DNA of 64,000 bases from JACADW01 sp963747985 (GTDB lineage: Bacteria > Acidobacteriota > UBA6911). The DNA is taken from contig CAVVHG010000005.1 in assembly GCA_963747985.1 (NCBI GenBank), positions 124,001 through 188,000 of the forward strand, in the 5' to 3' direction. Shown one piece after another: positions 55,331 to 61,907 of this stretch. A program made the translations under genes and the position numbers. Position 1 is the stretch's first letter; each line of letters begins with the position of its first letter. The notes beneath the pieces were generated by a model, which saw only the letters and a program-made list of their open reading frames with translations, had not been told where the DNA came from and made no database searches.

Positions 55331-55783
55331 ATGCGTGTTGTGTTGCAGCGTGTTAACTGCGCCGCCGTGAGGGTGGACGGCAATGAGATCGCACGCATCG
55401 GCAAGGGGATCCTGGCCCTCGTTGGAATCTCCAGGGAAGACACGCCTCGGGACCTTGAGTGGATGGCGAAGAAGATCATCGAACTGCGCATCTTCGATGA
55501 TCCCGGGGGCAGGCTCAACCTGAGCCTGCAGGACATCGGGGGCGAGATCCTGCTCGTATCCCAGTTCACACTCTACGGGGACTGCCGCAAGGGGAGACGC
55601 CCGTCCTATTCAGATGCTGCGCCGCCGGCCGAGGCGGAGAAGCTCTATGAAGAATTCGTCTCCGCCGTTCGCCGGCTTCTGCCGGCGGTGCAGAGCGGGA
55701 AATTCCAGGCGATGATGGATGTGGAACTCGTCAACGCCGGCCCGGTGACCCTCCTGCTGGACAGCCGTGGGAGACCGGCGTGA
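55331..55783 (+). CDS. dtd: D-aminoacyl-tRNA deacylase
   Basis: 150 residues, the normal length. The N-terminal MRVVLQRV, the active-site LVSQFTLYGDCRKGRRPSYS and the Gly-Pro motif of VNAGPVTLLLDS are characteristic. The enzyme removes D-amino acids from mischarged tRNAs. GGAAGG lies eight bases before the ATG. It follows the amidohydrolase by 15 bases and precedes a HAD phosphatase by 13, probably in one operon. Confidence 0.93.
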   Translation: MRVVLQRVNCAAVRVDGNEIARIGKGILALVGISREDTPRDLEWMAKKIIELRIFDDPGGRLNLSLQDIGGEILLVSQFTLYGDCRKGRRPSYSDAAPPAEAEKLYEEFVSAVRRLLPAVQSGKFQAMMDVELVNAGPVTLLLDSRGRPA

Positions 55784-55796
55784 GGGCACCAGCACG

Positions 55797-56501
55797 ATGA
55801 AGATCCCGGCCGGCCGCCTCAGCGGGCCCTGCAACCTGCTCATAGATGCCGACGATACGCTCTGGGAAAACAATATCCACTTCGATCGTGTCATCGCCCA
55901 GGTGCAAGCCCTCATTCGCACGTTCAACGTGGACGGCAACCTTTTCCAGCGCGAGCTTATAGAAGCGGAACGCGAGCACATACCGATCTACGGCTACGGA
56001 ACGGCGAATTTCGCACGCTCCCTGGTCAGGACTTTCGAACGCCTCGCGCCGGCGGCAGACCCGTCGCTGATTGTGACCGTCCGTGAACTGGCCCTCGGCA
56101 TCATGCGGCAGCCGCCCCAAATCATCGATGGCGTGCCTGAAACCTTGTCGTATCTCGCCCGGAAGCATGTCCTTTTCCTGGTAACAAAGGGGAACCGCGA
56201 TGAGCAGATGGCCAAGATCGAAGCATCCGGTCTGGTGAGTCACTTCCAGGAAGTGGAGATACTGGGCGAGAAGAACGTCGCGTCGTTTCTGCTGCTTCTC
56301 TCAAAACATAGCTGGGACGCGTCGCGGACGTGGATGATCGGTAACAGCCCGCGGTCCGACATCAATCCTGCGCTCGGGGCCGGGATGAATGCCGTCTTCG
56401 TTCCTCACCCGCACACATGGGTGCTGGAGCATGAGGAACCCATACGCCACCCCAACCTCCTCGAAGTGGAACGCTTCTCGGACTTGCGGATCTATTTCTA
56501 A
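55797..56501 (+). CDS. HAD-family hydrolase
   Basis: 234 residues. The nucleophile motif is IDADDTLWENN (DxDxT), motif II Thr and III Lys appear in LFLVTKGN, and motif IV is MIGNSPRSDINPAL. A helical cap domain occupies about residues 25-105. Such enzymes are small-molecule phosphatases; the FxxLD-type specificity cannot be read. The ATG is the first after the dtd stop and matches the conserved start. Confidence 0.84.
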   Translation: MKIPAGRLSGPCNLLIDADDTLWENNIHFDRVIAQVQALIRTFNVDGNLFQRELIEAEREHIPIYGYGTANFARSLVRTFERLAPAADPSLIVTVRELALGIMRQPPQIIDGVPETLSYLARKHVLFLVTKGNRDEQMAKIEASGLVSHFQEVEILGEKNVASFLLLLSKHSWDASRTWMIGNSPRSDINPALGAGMNAVFVPHPHTWVLEHEEPIRHPNLLEVERFSDLRIYF

Positions 56502-56515
56502 TCGGTCCTCCGGCC

Positions 56516-56545
56516 TTGATTCCGTATGAGACAGTTCCGTAACAT
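56516..56545 (+). promoter_or_regulatory. Weak promoter candidate for the TPR gene
   Basis: TTGATT, 18 bases, TAACAT. Expected start near 56552, three bases before the ATG. No ribosome binding site is seen, so the mRNA may be nearly leaderless. Confidence 0.3.
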
Positions 56546-56554
56546 TAGATCCTT

Positions 56555-57139
56555 ATGTCAAAGAAGGCATATGTAAATCTGGTCTTCGGTTTTCTGATCC
56601 TGGCACTGGGCCTCGTGGCCGGCGCCACAATGTACGTCAATCGCGACCGCCCCGTCATACGCGAGTCCGCGGTTTCCGCGCCGCAGGCGCAACAACCGCT
56701 GCCCGACAATCACGCGCCGATAGATATGTCGAACCGGCTCATGGCATTGGAAGAAATGAGCCGGAAGGAACCCGGAAACGCACAGTACAAGGTCGAGGTC
56801 GGCAATATCTATTACGACATGGGTCAATATCGCAAGGCGGCGACGTCCTACGAGGAAGCCCTGAAGCTGAAGCCGCAGGACCCGAACGTCGAGACCGATC
56901 TCGCGACCTGCTATTACAACCTCGGTGAGAACGACAGGGCCCTCCAGGTTCTGGACAAGGTCCTTCAGTACCGGCCCGGTTTCCCGATGGCCATGTTCAA
57001 CAAGGGCATCGTCCTGCAGGCGGGGAAGAACGACAGCCGGGGGGCGATCGCGGTTTGGGAGGCTCTTCTGCAGACGAATCCGGATTTCCCGCAGAGAGCA
57101 GCCCTGGAGCAGAGGATCCGTGAGTCAAAGGCTCGATAG
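56555..57139 (+). CDS. Membrane-anchored TPR protein
   Basis: 194 residues: one N-terminal membrane helix (LVFGFLILALGLVAGATMYV), a polar linker to about 60, then three or four tetratricopeptide repeats, e.g. AQYKVEVGNIYYDMGQYRKA, VETDLATCYYNLGENDRAL and AMFNKGIVLQAGKNDSRGAI. Such proteins hold complexes at the inner membrane; partners are unknown. A YHS-domain gene follows after 21 bases. Confidence 0.78.
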   Translation: MSKKAYVNLVFGFLILALGLVAGATMYVNRDRPVIRESAVSAPQAQQPLPDNHAPIDMSNRLMALEEMSRKEPGNAQYKVEVGNIYYDMGQYRKAATSYEEALKLKPQDPNVETDLATCYYNLGENDRALQVLDKVLQYRPGFPMAMFNKGIVLQAGKNDSRGAIAVWEALLQTNPDFPQRAALEQRIRESKAR

Positions 57140-57160
57140 GAATGAGGCCTGGGGCCTGTT

Positions 57161-57430
57161 ATGTGGTCACTTCTCACACGCCTGTTGATTTTCATCTCAG
57201 CTCTGTGGCTGCTCAGACGTTTCCTGGGGGCCATTTTCGGAGGCTCGCACGTACGCGGGCAATCTGGCGCGCGCAATGCCACGGGTGAAGCCACAGGCCG
57301 GAAGATGGTTAAGGACCCGGTCTGCGGGATGTACCTGGATCCGCGCCTGGCGCTTCATGTAGAGAACAAGGACGGCTCTTTCTTCTTCTGCTCAGATGAG
57401 TGCCGCCGGAGGTTCCTGGCAGGTTCCTGA
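57161..57430 (+). CDS. YHS-domain protein with N-terminal membrane helix
   Basis: 89 residues. One N-terminal membrane helix (LLTRLLIFISALWLLRRFLG), a polar linker, and a YHS domain: KDPVCGMYLDPRLALHVE and FFCSDECRRRFLAG. YHS domains bind or sense metals in copper enzymes and transporters. It follows the TPR protein and probably shares its transcript. Metal identity is unknown. Confidence 0.8.
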   Translation: MWSLLTRLLIFISALWLLRRFLGAIFGGSHVRGQSGARNATGEATGRKMVKDPVCGMYLDPRLALHVENKDGSFFFCSDECRRRFLAGS

Positions 57431-57560
57431 CCCCCCGCCTGCAGGAACGGCTGCCTGCTCTCCGATATATTTCCAAGTTGCCATTTGCCGGAAGCTGACC
57501 CTATAATGAGTCTGGCTGGTTCCCCGAATCACATGCGCCCGTAGGGCTAGAGGGGGAATT

Positions 57561-58280
57561 TTGCCTATCAGCGAGCCACCACGCAAGAAGAGACCTCAGG
57601 GATTTTCCGACGACGTTGTTGAAGACTGCCTCCGCATCATGGCCTCGGCGAGTGGGAAGGATCTCTTCGAGATCATCCCACGGGTCGGTGTTCTCCGGGA
57701 CCCCAGATTCTCTGAGCCTCTGGCAGCACTCCTGGCTCACAAGGATTTGAAACGCAGGGAATTCGCCGCGTATGCAATGGGCGCGATGGGAGATCGGCGG
57801 TTTCTCGAACCGCTGAAGAATGCTTTCACCGAAGCCCTGGCCCTCAAGGGTTCCCACGCTGAAGACCTCCAGGTAGCGATAGTCGAGGCTATCGGGGCGA
57901 TCGGAGACGACAGAGCAGTCGCGTTCTTCATGCCCATGCTCAAAGTCCCTCCCAGGAACCGGCAGGAGCGGCAGATCCAGAGGTGGATGCTCGAGGCCCT
58001 CGGGGCTGTTGCGCAGCAGGGCGGCGACGCCTCGCTGACGGCTCTCCTCGAATTGGCGACTCAGCACCAGGTGCCGGAACTGCGCGCCCAGGCCATCATG
58101 GAGCTTTCAGTCGCCTATTGGCATCGCCCAAACAGGATCCCCAGCCGGGTATTGGCCCGCATATGCGAATCGACTCGGGACCAGGACGCTGTCGTCTCCG
58201 AATCGGCCATCGCAGCCTTGCGAAGCCTCGCGGACGTCGGGTGCCGGCGCGCGGAAATGATGTTCTCCGACGAACGGTAA
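57561..58280 (+). CDS. HEAT-repeat protein
   Basis: 239 residues. Repeated helical pairs: DPRFSEPLAALLAHKDLKRR, FAAYAMGAMGDRRFLEPLKN, VAIVEAIGAIGDDRAVAFFM and LRAQAIMELSVAYWHRPNR. No catalytic motif. The start is TTG: GAGGGGG lies just upstream and no ATG in frame fits the N-terminus. HEAT repeats are scaffolds; function unknown. It is followed by a convergent gene and its terminator. Confidence 0.72.
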   Translation: MPISEPPRKKRPQGFSDDVVEDCLRIMASASGKDLFEIIPRVGVLRDPRFSEPLAALLAHKDLKRREFAAYAMGAMGDRRFLEPLKNAFTEALALKGSHAEDLQVAIVEAIGAIGDDRAVAFFMPMLKVPPRNRQERQIQRWMLEALGAVAQQGGDASLTALLELATQHQVPELRAQAIMELSVAYWHRPNRIPSRVLARICESTRDQDAVVSESAIAALRSLADVGCRRAEMMFSDER

Positions 58281-58345
58281 CAGTCGTCCCGCCGGGTTCG
58301 CAGATGCTCGAGCCCGGCACTCGCGCGGCTGCCCCTCAAAAAGAA

Positions 58346-58387
58346 GGGCTCCCCGCAACGCGCCTGAAGTGGCGCGGCGGGGAGCCC
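58346..58387 (-). terminator. Intrinsic terminator of the exported TPR gene
   Basis: On the minus strand: hairpin with perfect 11-base arms GGGCTCCCCGC / GCGGGGAGCCC around a loop that can itself pair (GCGCC/GGCGC), followed by CTTCTTTTTGAG. It lies about 65 bases after the stop of the minus-strand TPR gene. Confidence 0.82.
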
Positions 58388-58452
58388 CGAATTCAGGTCG
58401 GGCTCAACGGTTCACCTGCTCAGCCCGTCCCGCTGTCCCGCAGAATCGCCCC

Positions 58453-59466
58453 CTACTTCTTGGGCCCAAGGGCAGCGATAATCTGCTTGGCCACCTCTAC
58501 CTGCTCTGCATTCTTGCCGATCTGGATGTACTTCTCCAATGCCTTGATGGCATCAGGGATCGTGGCCGGACTGCCCGAAAGGCACATGCCCAGCTGGTAG
58601 TAAGCCTCGGCGAAATTGGGGTCGGCAGCAATCGCCTGCCTGAATGCCTCGGCGGCCTCGGCGGCGCGTCCCGAGTTCACCAGCGTCGCGCCCAGGTTGT
58701 AGAAGTTCTGGCCTGCCGCCGACGGATTGATCGAGGCGGCTTTCTTGAACGCCTCCTGGCTTTCGGCCACCTTCCCCATCTTGCCGAGCAGCACGCCCAT
58801 GTTGGTATACATGGCGGCATCATCAGGCTTGAGTGCGATCGCCTTCTGGTACTCCTCGAGCGCCTGGGGCAGTTTGTCCGATCTGGACAAGGCATCCGCC
58901 TTCTGCGCGTGTATGTAAGGCTGCTCGGCGTCCTTCTCGAGCGCCTTGTCGTACTGTTCGATGGCCTCCGCGTACTTGCCCTGTTGCGCAAGCTGCAAGC
59001 CGGCGTCGAAGAATGTCTTCACCTCGGCAGAGGCAGCCTTCTGCTTCTCCGCCTTCTGGTAATCCTCCTTGATCTTTGCCATCTCCTCCTGGGACATCTC
59101 AAAGGGAAGCTTGACGTCCGACTGGCCCGGCTTGAGCTGGAAGCTGATTTCCGAATCGGCAGCGATGGTAGGCTTGACCCCCTGCGCGTAATCCGGCAAG
59201 TATCCCTGGGCGCGGACTATCACCCGATACTCACCAAACGGGATCCCCATGTAGATGTACTCACCCTTCTTGTCCGTCTTCGTTGAGTATTCCCGCTTGA
59301 CGTCGGTTCCTTGAATTTTGACGACCGCCCCCTGGACAGGCTCGCCCTTTTCATTCGTCACCTTGCCCTTGACGATTCTGTTCTGGGCCGCCAGGGGGAA
59401 TACGAAAAATGCGACCAGAATTAGCGAAACCACGACTAAACGGCACCTGCGGATTGACTGAACCAT
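58453..59466 (-). CDS. Exported carboxypeptidase-regulatory/TPR protein
   Basis: 337 residues. Signal peptide (CRLVVVSLILVAFFVFPLAAQ), a carboxypeptidase regulatory-like beta domain (KGKVTNEKGEPVQGAVVKIQG, YIYMGIPFGEYRVIVRAQGY), a charged helical linker, and four or five tetratricopeptide repeats (e.g. AEAIEQYDKALEKDAEQPYI, ALEEYQKAIALKPDDAAMYT, EAFKKAASINPSAAGQNFYN). This combination is common in Acidobacteria. ATG 59466 begins the signal peptide; longer frames upstream include the promoter. It is monocistronic, with a strong promoter and terminator. Function unknown, likely periplasmic scaffold. Confidence 0.84.
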   Translation of the reverse strand: MVQSIRRCRLVVVSLILVAFFVFPLAAQNRIVKGKVTNEKGEPVQGAVVKIQGTDVKREYSTKTDKKGEYIYMGIPFGEYRVIVRAQGYLPDYAQGVKPTIAADSEISFQLKPGQSDVKLPFEMSQEEMAKIKEDYQKAEKQKAASAEVKTFFDAGLQLAQQGKYAEAIEQYDKALEKDAEQPYIHAQKADALSRSDKLPQALEEYQKAIALKPDDAAMYTNMGVLLGKMGKVAESQEAFKKAASINPSAAGQNFYNLGATLVNSGRAAEAAEAFRQAIAADPNFAEAYYQLGMCLSGSPATIPDAIKALEKYIQIGKNAEQVEVAKQIIAALGPKK

Positions 59467-59520
59467 AATATGTCTTGCCTCCCGGCACATGACTGCGAGG
59501 TAAATCCCCGTAACCGGTGC

Positions 59521-59550
59521 ATTGTATGACCGGCTCCGATAGCGTGTCAA
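59521..59550 (-). promoter_or_regulatory. Strong sigma-70-type promoter of the exported TPR gene
   Basis: On the minus strand: -35 TTGACA (consensus), 18-base spacer, -10 TACAAT. Expected start near 59514, about 48 bases upstream of the ATG at 59466. The best promoter I can see in the window. Confidence 0.75.
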
Positions 59551-59728
59551 CAAGGCCCCAATGCACCAAACCCCTCATAGATTGATGGCGAAAAAGGCGG
59601 CGAGTTGCAGCTGCCTGAAGTTTTTGCGGGAGAAGTTCGAAAGAGTGATCACCTCAGGATGAGCCGGACGCAGCGCGTATGTCGCCGTACCGTGCGGCCG
59701 GCATGCAGTTCCTTGCGCCGAATCTCGC

Positions 59729-61021
59729 CTAGGTTTTCTGCGAGAGGGTCTGCATGAAGACGCGGATCTGGTCGAGGCCCTCTCTGAGGGCGTGCAGATC
59801 ACCTTCGACCTGAGAGGCCTGGTTCGACGGGCGTGGCTGCACCGGTTTCCGGGTCCGTTCCTGCAGCGTCTGGATTTGCACACGCAATTGCGCCGCTTCC
59901 TGCTTCAGGACGCCGACATCAGAAAAAAGGCCTTCGATGCGCTTGCACGAATCTTTCAGACCGTCGCTCGTCTCCTGCAGGCCCGTCGATACGGACTGAT
60001 TCCAGTCCTCGAAGCGGCGCAGCTCGGAAGCGACGAACTCGCTCTGCCGCGTCCAGGCTTCCTTGTCTTTTTCGAGGCTCGACTTAAGCTGAGCCAGCGC
60101 GGACAATAGTCCCGCACTCTCCGCTCCCGCCGGGGCGGATGACCTTACTTCCTGCAATTTCGCCGCAAAGTCTACCTCCATCGATTCGAGGCGCTTCAGG
60201 GTCTGCCGCATCTCCGCGCGCAGCGCGGCAACCTCTGATTCGAGCTGCGTGACTCTGGCCGCGGTTCCGTTGGCGGGCTTCGTGAGAAGGGCTGCCTGGT
60301 CGCGTCGCAGGGTCTCGATCTCGTTCTGCAGCACCAGGTGGTTCTTCTTCAGCTCCCCGATCTCGGAATACCGTACCGTCGCATTCTGGACAGCCTGTCG
60401 CAATTCCTCCAGTGCCCCCTCGGCAGGGCGGCTCGCTCCCGCTTCCCGCTGCAGCCCTGCGGTCAGCTTGTCGATCCGATCTTCCAGTCCGCTTTGCCGG
60501 ATTATGACCTCCCGGATCTTGTCTGCCGTCGCCGGATTCTCTGTCGGCGGCTGGGCTGGAAGCCTGTCGAGCTGCCCTTCGACTTCCTCGAGCCGTTCTG
60601 CCAGCTCCTCGATTGTGGTTCCGGAAGGCTCCGGCCGCATCTTCGTCTCGTCAGCTTCTCGAGTGTGCTCCTCCAGCTTCACCAGGCGGTTCCGCACATC
60701 TTCGACGAGCTCTGTCACTCGCTGCTCGACCGACTTGACCTCTCCGCGCAGCAGGCTGCGCTCGGCCCGATCGAACTCCACCTCGCTGAGACGGCTGGCG
60801 ATTTCCCTCACGCCCTGACGAAGCTCGGACACTTCCACCATGAGCGTGTCTGCGGGTACAGCATGAGAGGAAACCATGGCTTCCTGGCCATCCATCGGCA
60901 TGTCCTTGTCCTGCGGGTACATCGCATAGTACTTGGCAAACACGATCCCGCAGCGAACGCAGTCCTGCCTCTCCTCCTGGGAGTGGCCGCACTTGGGACA
61001 CTTCATAGTCAGTGCTCGCAT
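59729..61021 (-). CDS. Zinc-ribbon plus long coiled-coil protein
   Basis: About 430 residues. An N-terminal zinc ribbon CPKCGHSQEERQDCVRCGIVFAKYY has the CxxC...CxxCGIVFxKY form seen in several deltaproteobacterial and acidobacterial proteins. A linker follows, then an almost continuous coiled coil (about 70-400), with a short segment MSQEEMAK-like absent. No membrane helix. The start is uncertain: ATG 61021 has GGGG six bases upstream; ATG 61006 begins directly at the ribbon. It is the second gene after a Nudix hydrolase on the same strand. Function unknown; possibly a cytoskeletal or DNA/RNA-binding scaffold. Confidence 0.65.
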   Translation of the reverse strand: MRALTMKCPKCGHSQEERQDCVRCGIVFAKYYAMYPQDKDMPMDGQEAMVSSHAVPADTLMVEVSELRQGVREIASRLSEVEFDRAERSLLRGEVKSVEQRVTELVEDVRNRLVKLEEHTREADETKMRPEPSGTTIEELAERLEEVEGQLDRLPAQPPTENPATADKIREVIIRQSGLEDRIDKLTAGLQREAGASRPAEGALEELRQAVQNATVRYSEIGELKKNHLVLQNEIETLRRDQAALLTKPANGTAARVTQLESEVAALRAEMRQTLKRLESMEVDFAAKLQEVRSSAPAGAESAGLLSALAQLKSSLEKDKEAWTRQSEFVASELRRFEDWNQSVSTGLQETSDGLKDSCKRIEGLFSDVGVLKQEAAQLRVQIQTLQERTRKPVQPRPSNQASQVEGDLHALREGLDQIRVFMQTLSQKT

Positions 61022-61078
61022 AGCTTGCCCCATCAACAATTAGACGCCCAGTAGTTATAAATCGGCGTGACCGACCCG

Positions 61079-61636
61079 CTACTTCACCCCTAATTTGAGG
61101 CGATACCAGAGGATGCCGAGGATCGTTTTGGCGTCGGCAATCTCCCCCGCCTCTATCATGCGGAGGCACTCCTCGGGGGTGTAGGCCTCAACCGTGATGT
61201 GTTCGCCATCCTCGAGAGACTGCTTCGCGGGGACAAGGCTGCGTGCTATGAAAAGGTGAACCACTTCGTCCATGATGCCGGGGGACGTGTAGATGGAAGT
61301 CTCGTGCGTAATCTCACCGGCGCGGTAGCCGGTCTCCTCCTCCACCTCGCGCGCAATTGTCTCCAGCGGCGGGAGGTTGATGTCGAGCTTGCCCGCGGGA
61401 AACTCCAGGATGTACCTTTGGAGAGGGTAGCGGAACTGGCGGATGAGCACGAGCCGGCCGTCATCAAGAACCGGAACCGCAACCACCCCGCCGGGGTGGT
61501 GCACGACTTCGCGGATTGCTGTGGCGCCGGTGGGCAGCCGGATAGTGTCCACGTGAAGGCTCACCACCTTTCCACGGTAGATTTCCTCGTGCCTGACTAC
61601 CTCTCTTTCCGGGTTTTCGTGCTGGCTGGAAGTCAT
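61079..61636 (-). CDS. Nudix hydrolase (ADP-ribose pyrophosphatase-like)
   Basis: 185 residues. The Nudix box is GKLDINLPPLETIAREVEEETG; the GX5E position has Leu instead of Glu, while the essential REVEEETG remains. Upstream, GVVAVPVLDDGRLVLIRQFRYPL is typical of ADP-ribose/sugar-nucleotide pyrophosphatases. Its ATG overlaps the ATG of the divergent plus-strand gene by two bases. The zinc-ribbon coiled-coil gene follows after about 57 bases. Confidence 0.85.
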   Translation of the reverse strand: MTSSQHENPEREVVRHEEIYRGKVVSLHVDTIRLPTGATAIREVVHHPGGVVAVPVLDDGRLVLIRQFRYPLQRYILEFPAGKLDINLPPLETIAREVEEETGYRAGEITHETSIYTSPGIMDEVVHLFIARSLVPAKQSLEDGEHITVEAYTPEECLRMIEAGEIADAKTILGILWYRLKLGVK

Positions 61637-61874
61637 GACTGTGATCCGCGTTGAGTGTTATTCGGGGCACCGCGCCGACGAGCGTCCGTTACGGTTCGAG
61701 CTCGGCAACCGCATTTATGACGTCGAATGCGTGGATGACAGGTGGTACGGCCCGGGTGCCGTCTACTTCCGCGTCCGTGCCGACGACGGTCACACATATG
61801 TGATTCGCCACGACGAGGAACGCGACGCGTGGACACTCGAGGCCTTCCGGCGACATGATACAATCCTGCCGTAA
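61635..61874 (+). CDS. Small hypothetical protein of 79 residues
   Basis: Sequence includes VECYSGHRADERPLRFELGN, YDVECVDDRWYGPGAVYFRV and DGHTYVIRHDEERDAWTLEAF, a beta-rich pattern seen in many short conserved bacterial proteins of unknown function. It starts head to head with the Nudix hydrolase, the two ATGs sharing two bases. GGAAG lies just upstream; GTG 61641 is an alternative start. polA follows after 33 bases. Confidence 0.6.
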   Translation: MTVIRVECYSGHRADERPLRFELGNRIYDVECVDDRWYGPGAVYFRVRADDGHTYVIRHDEERDAWTLEAFRRHDTILP

Positions 61875-61907
61875 AGACTCAAAGACCACACAAACCGGGG
61901 CTTCACA

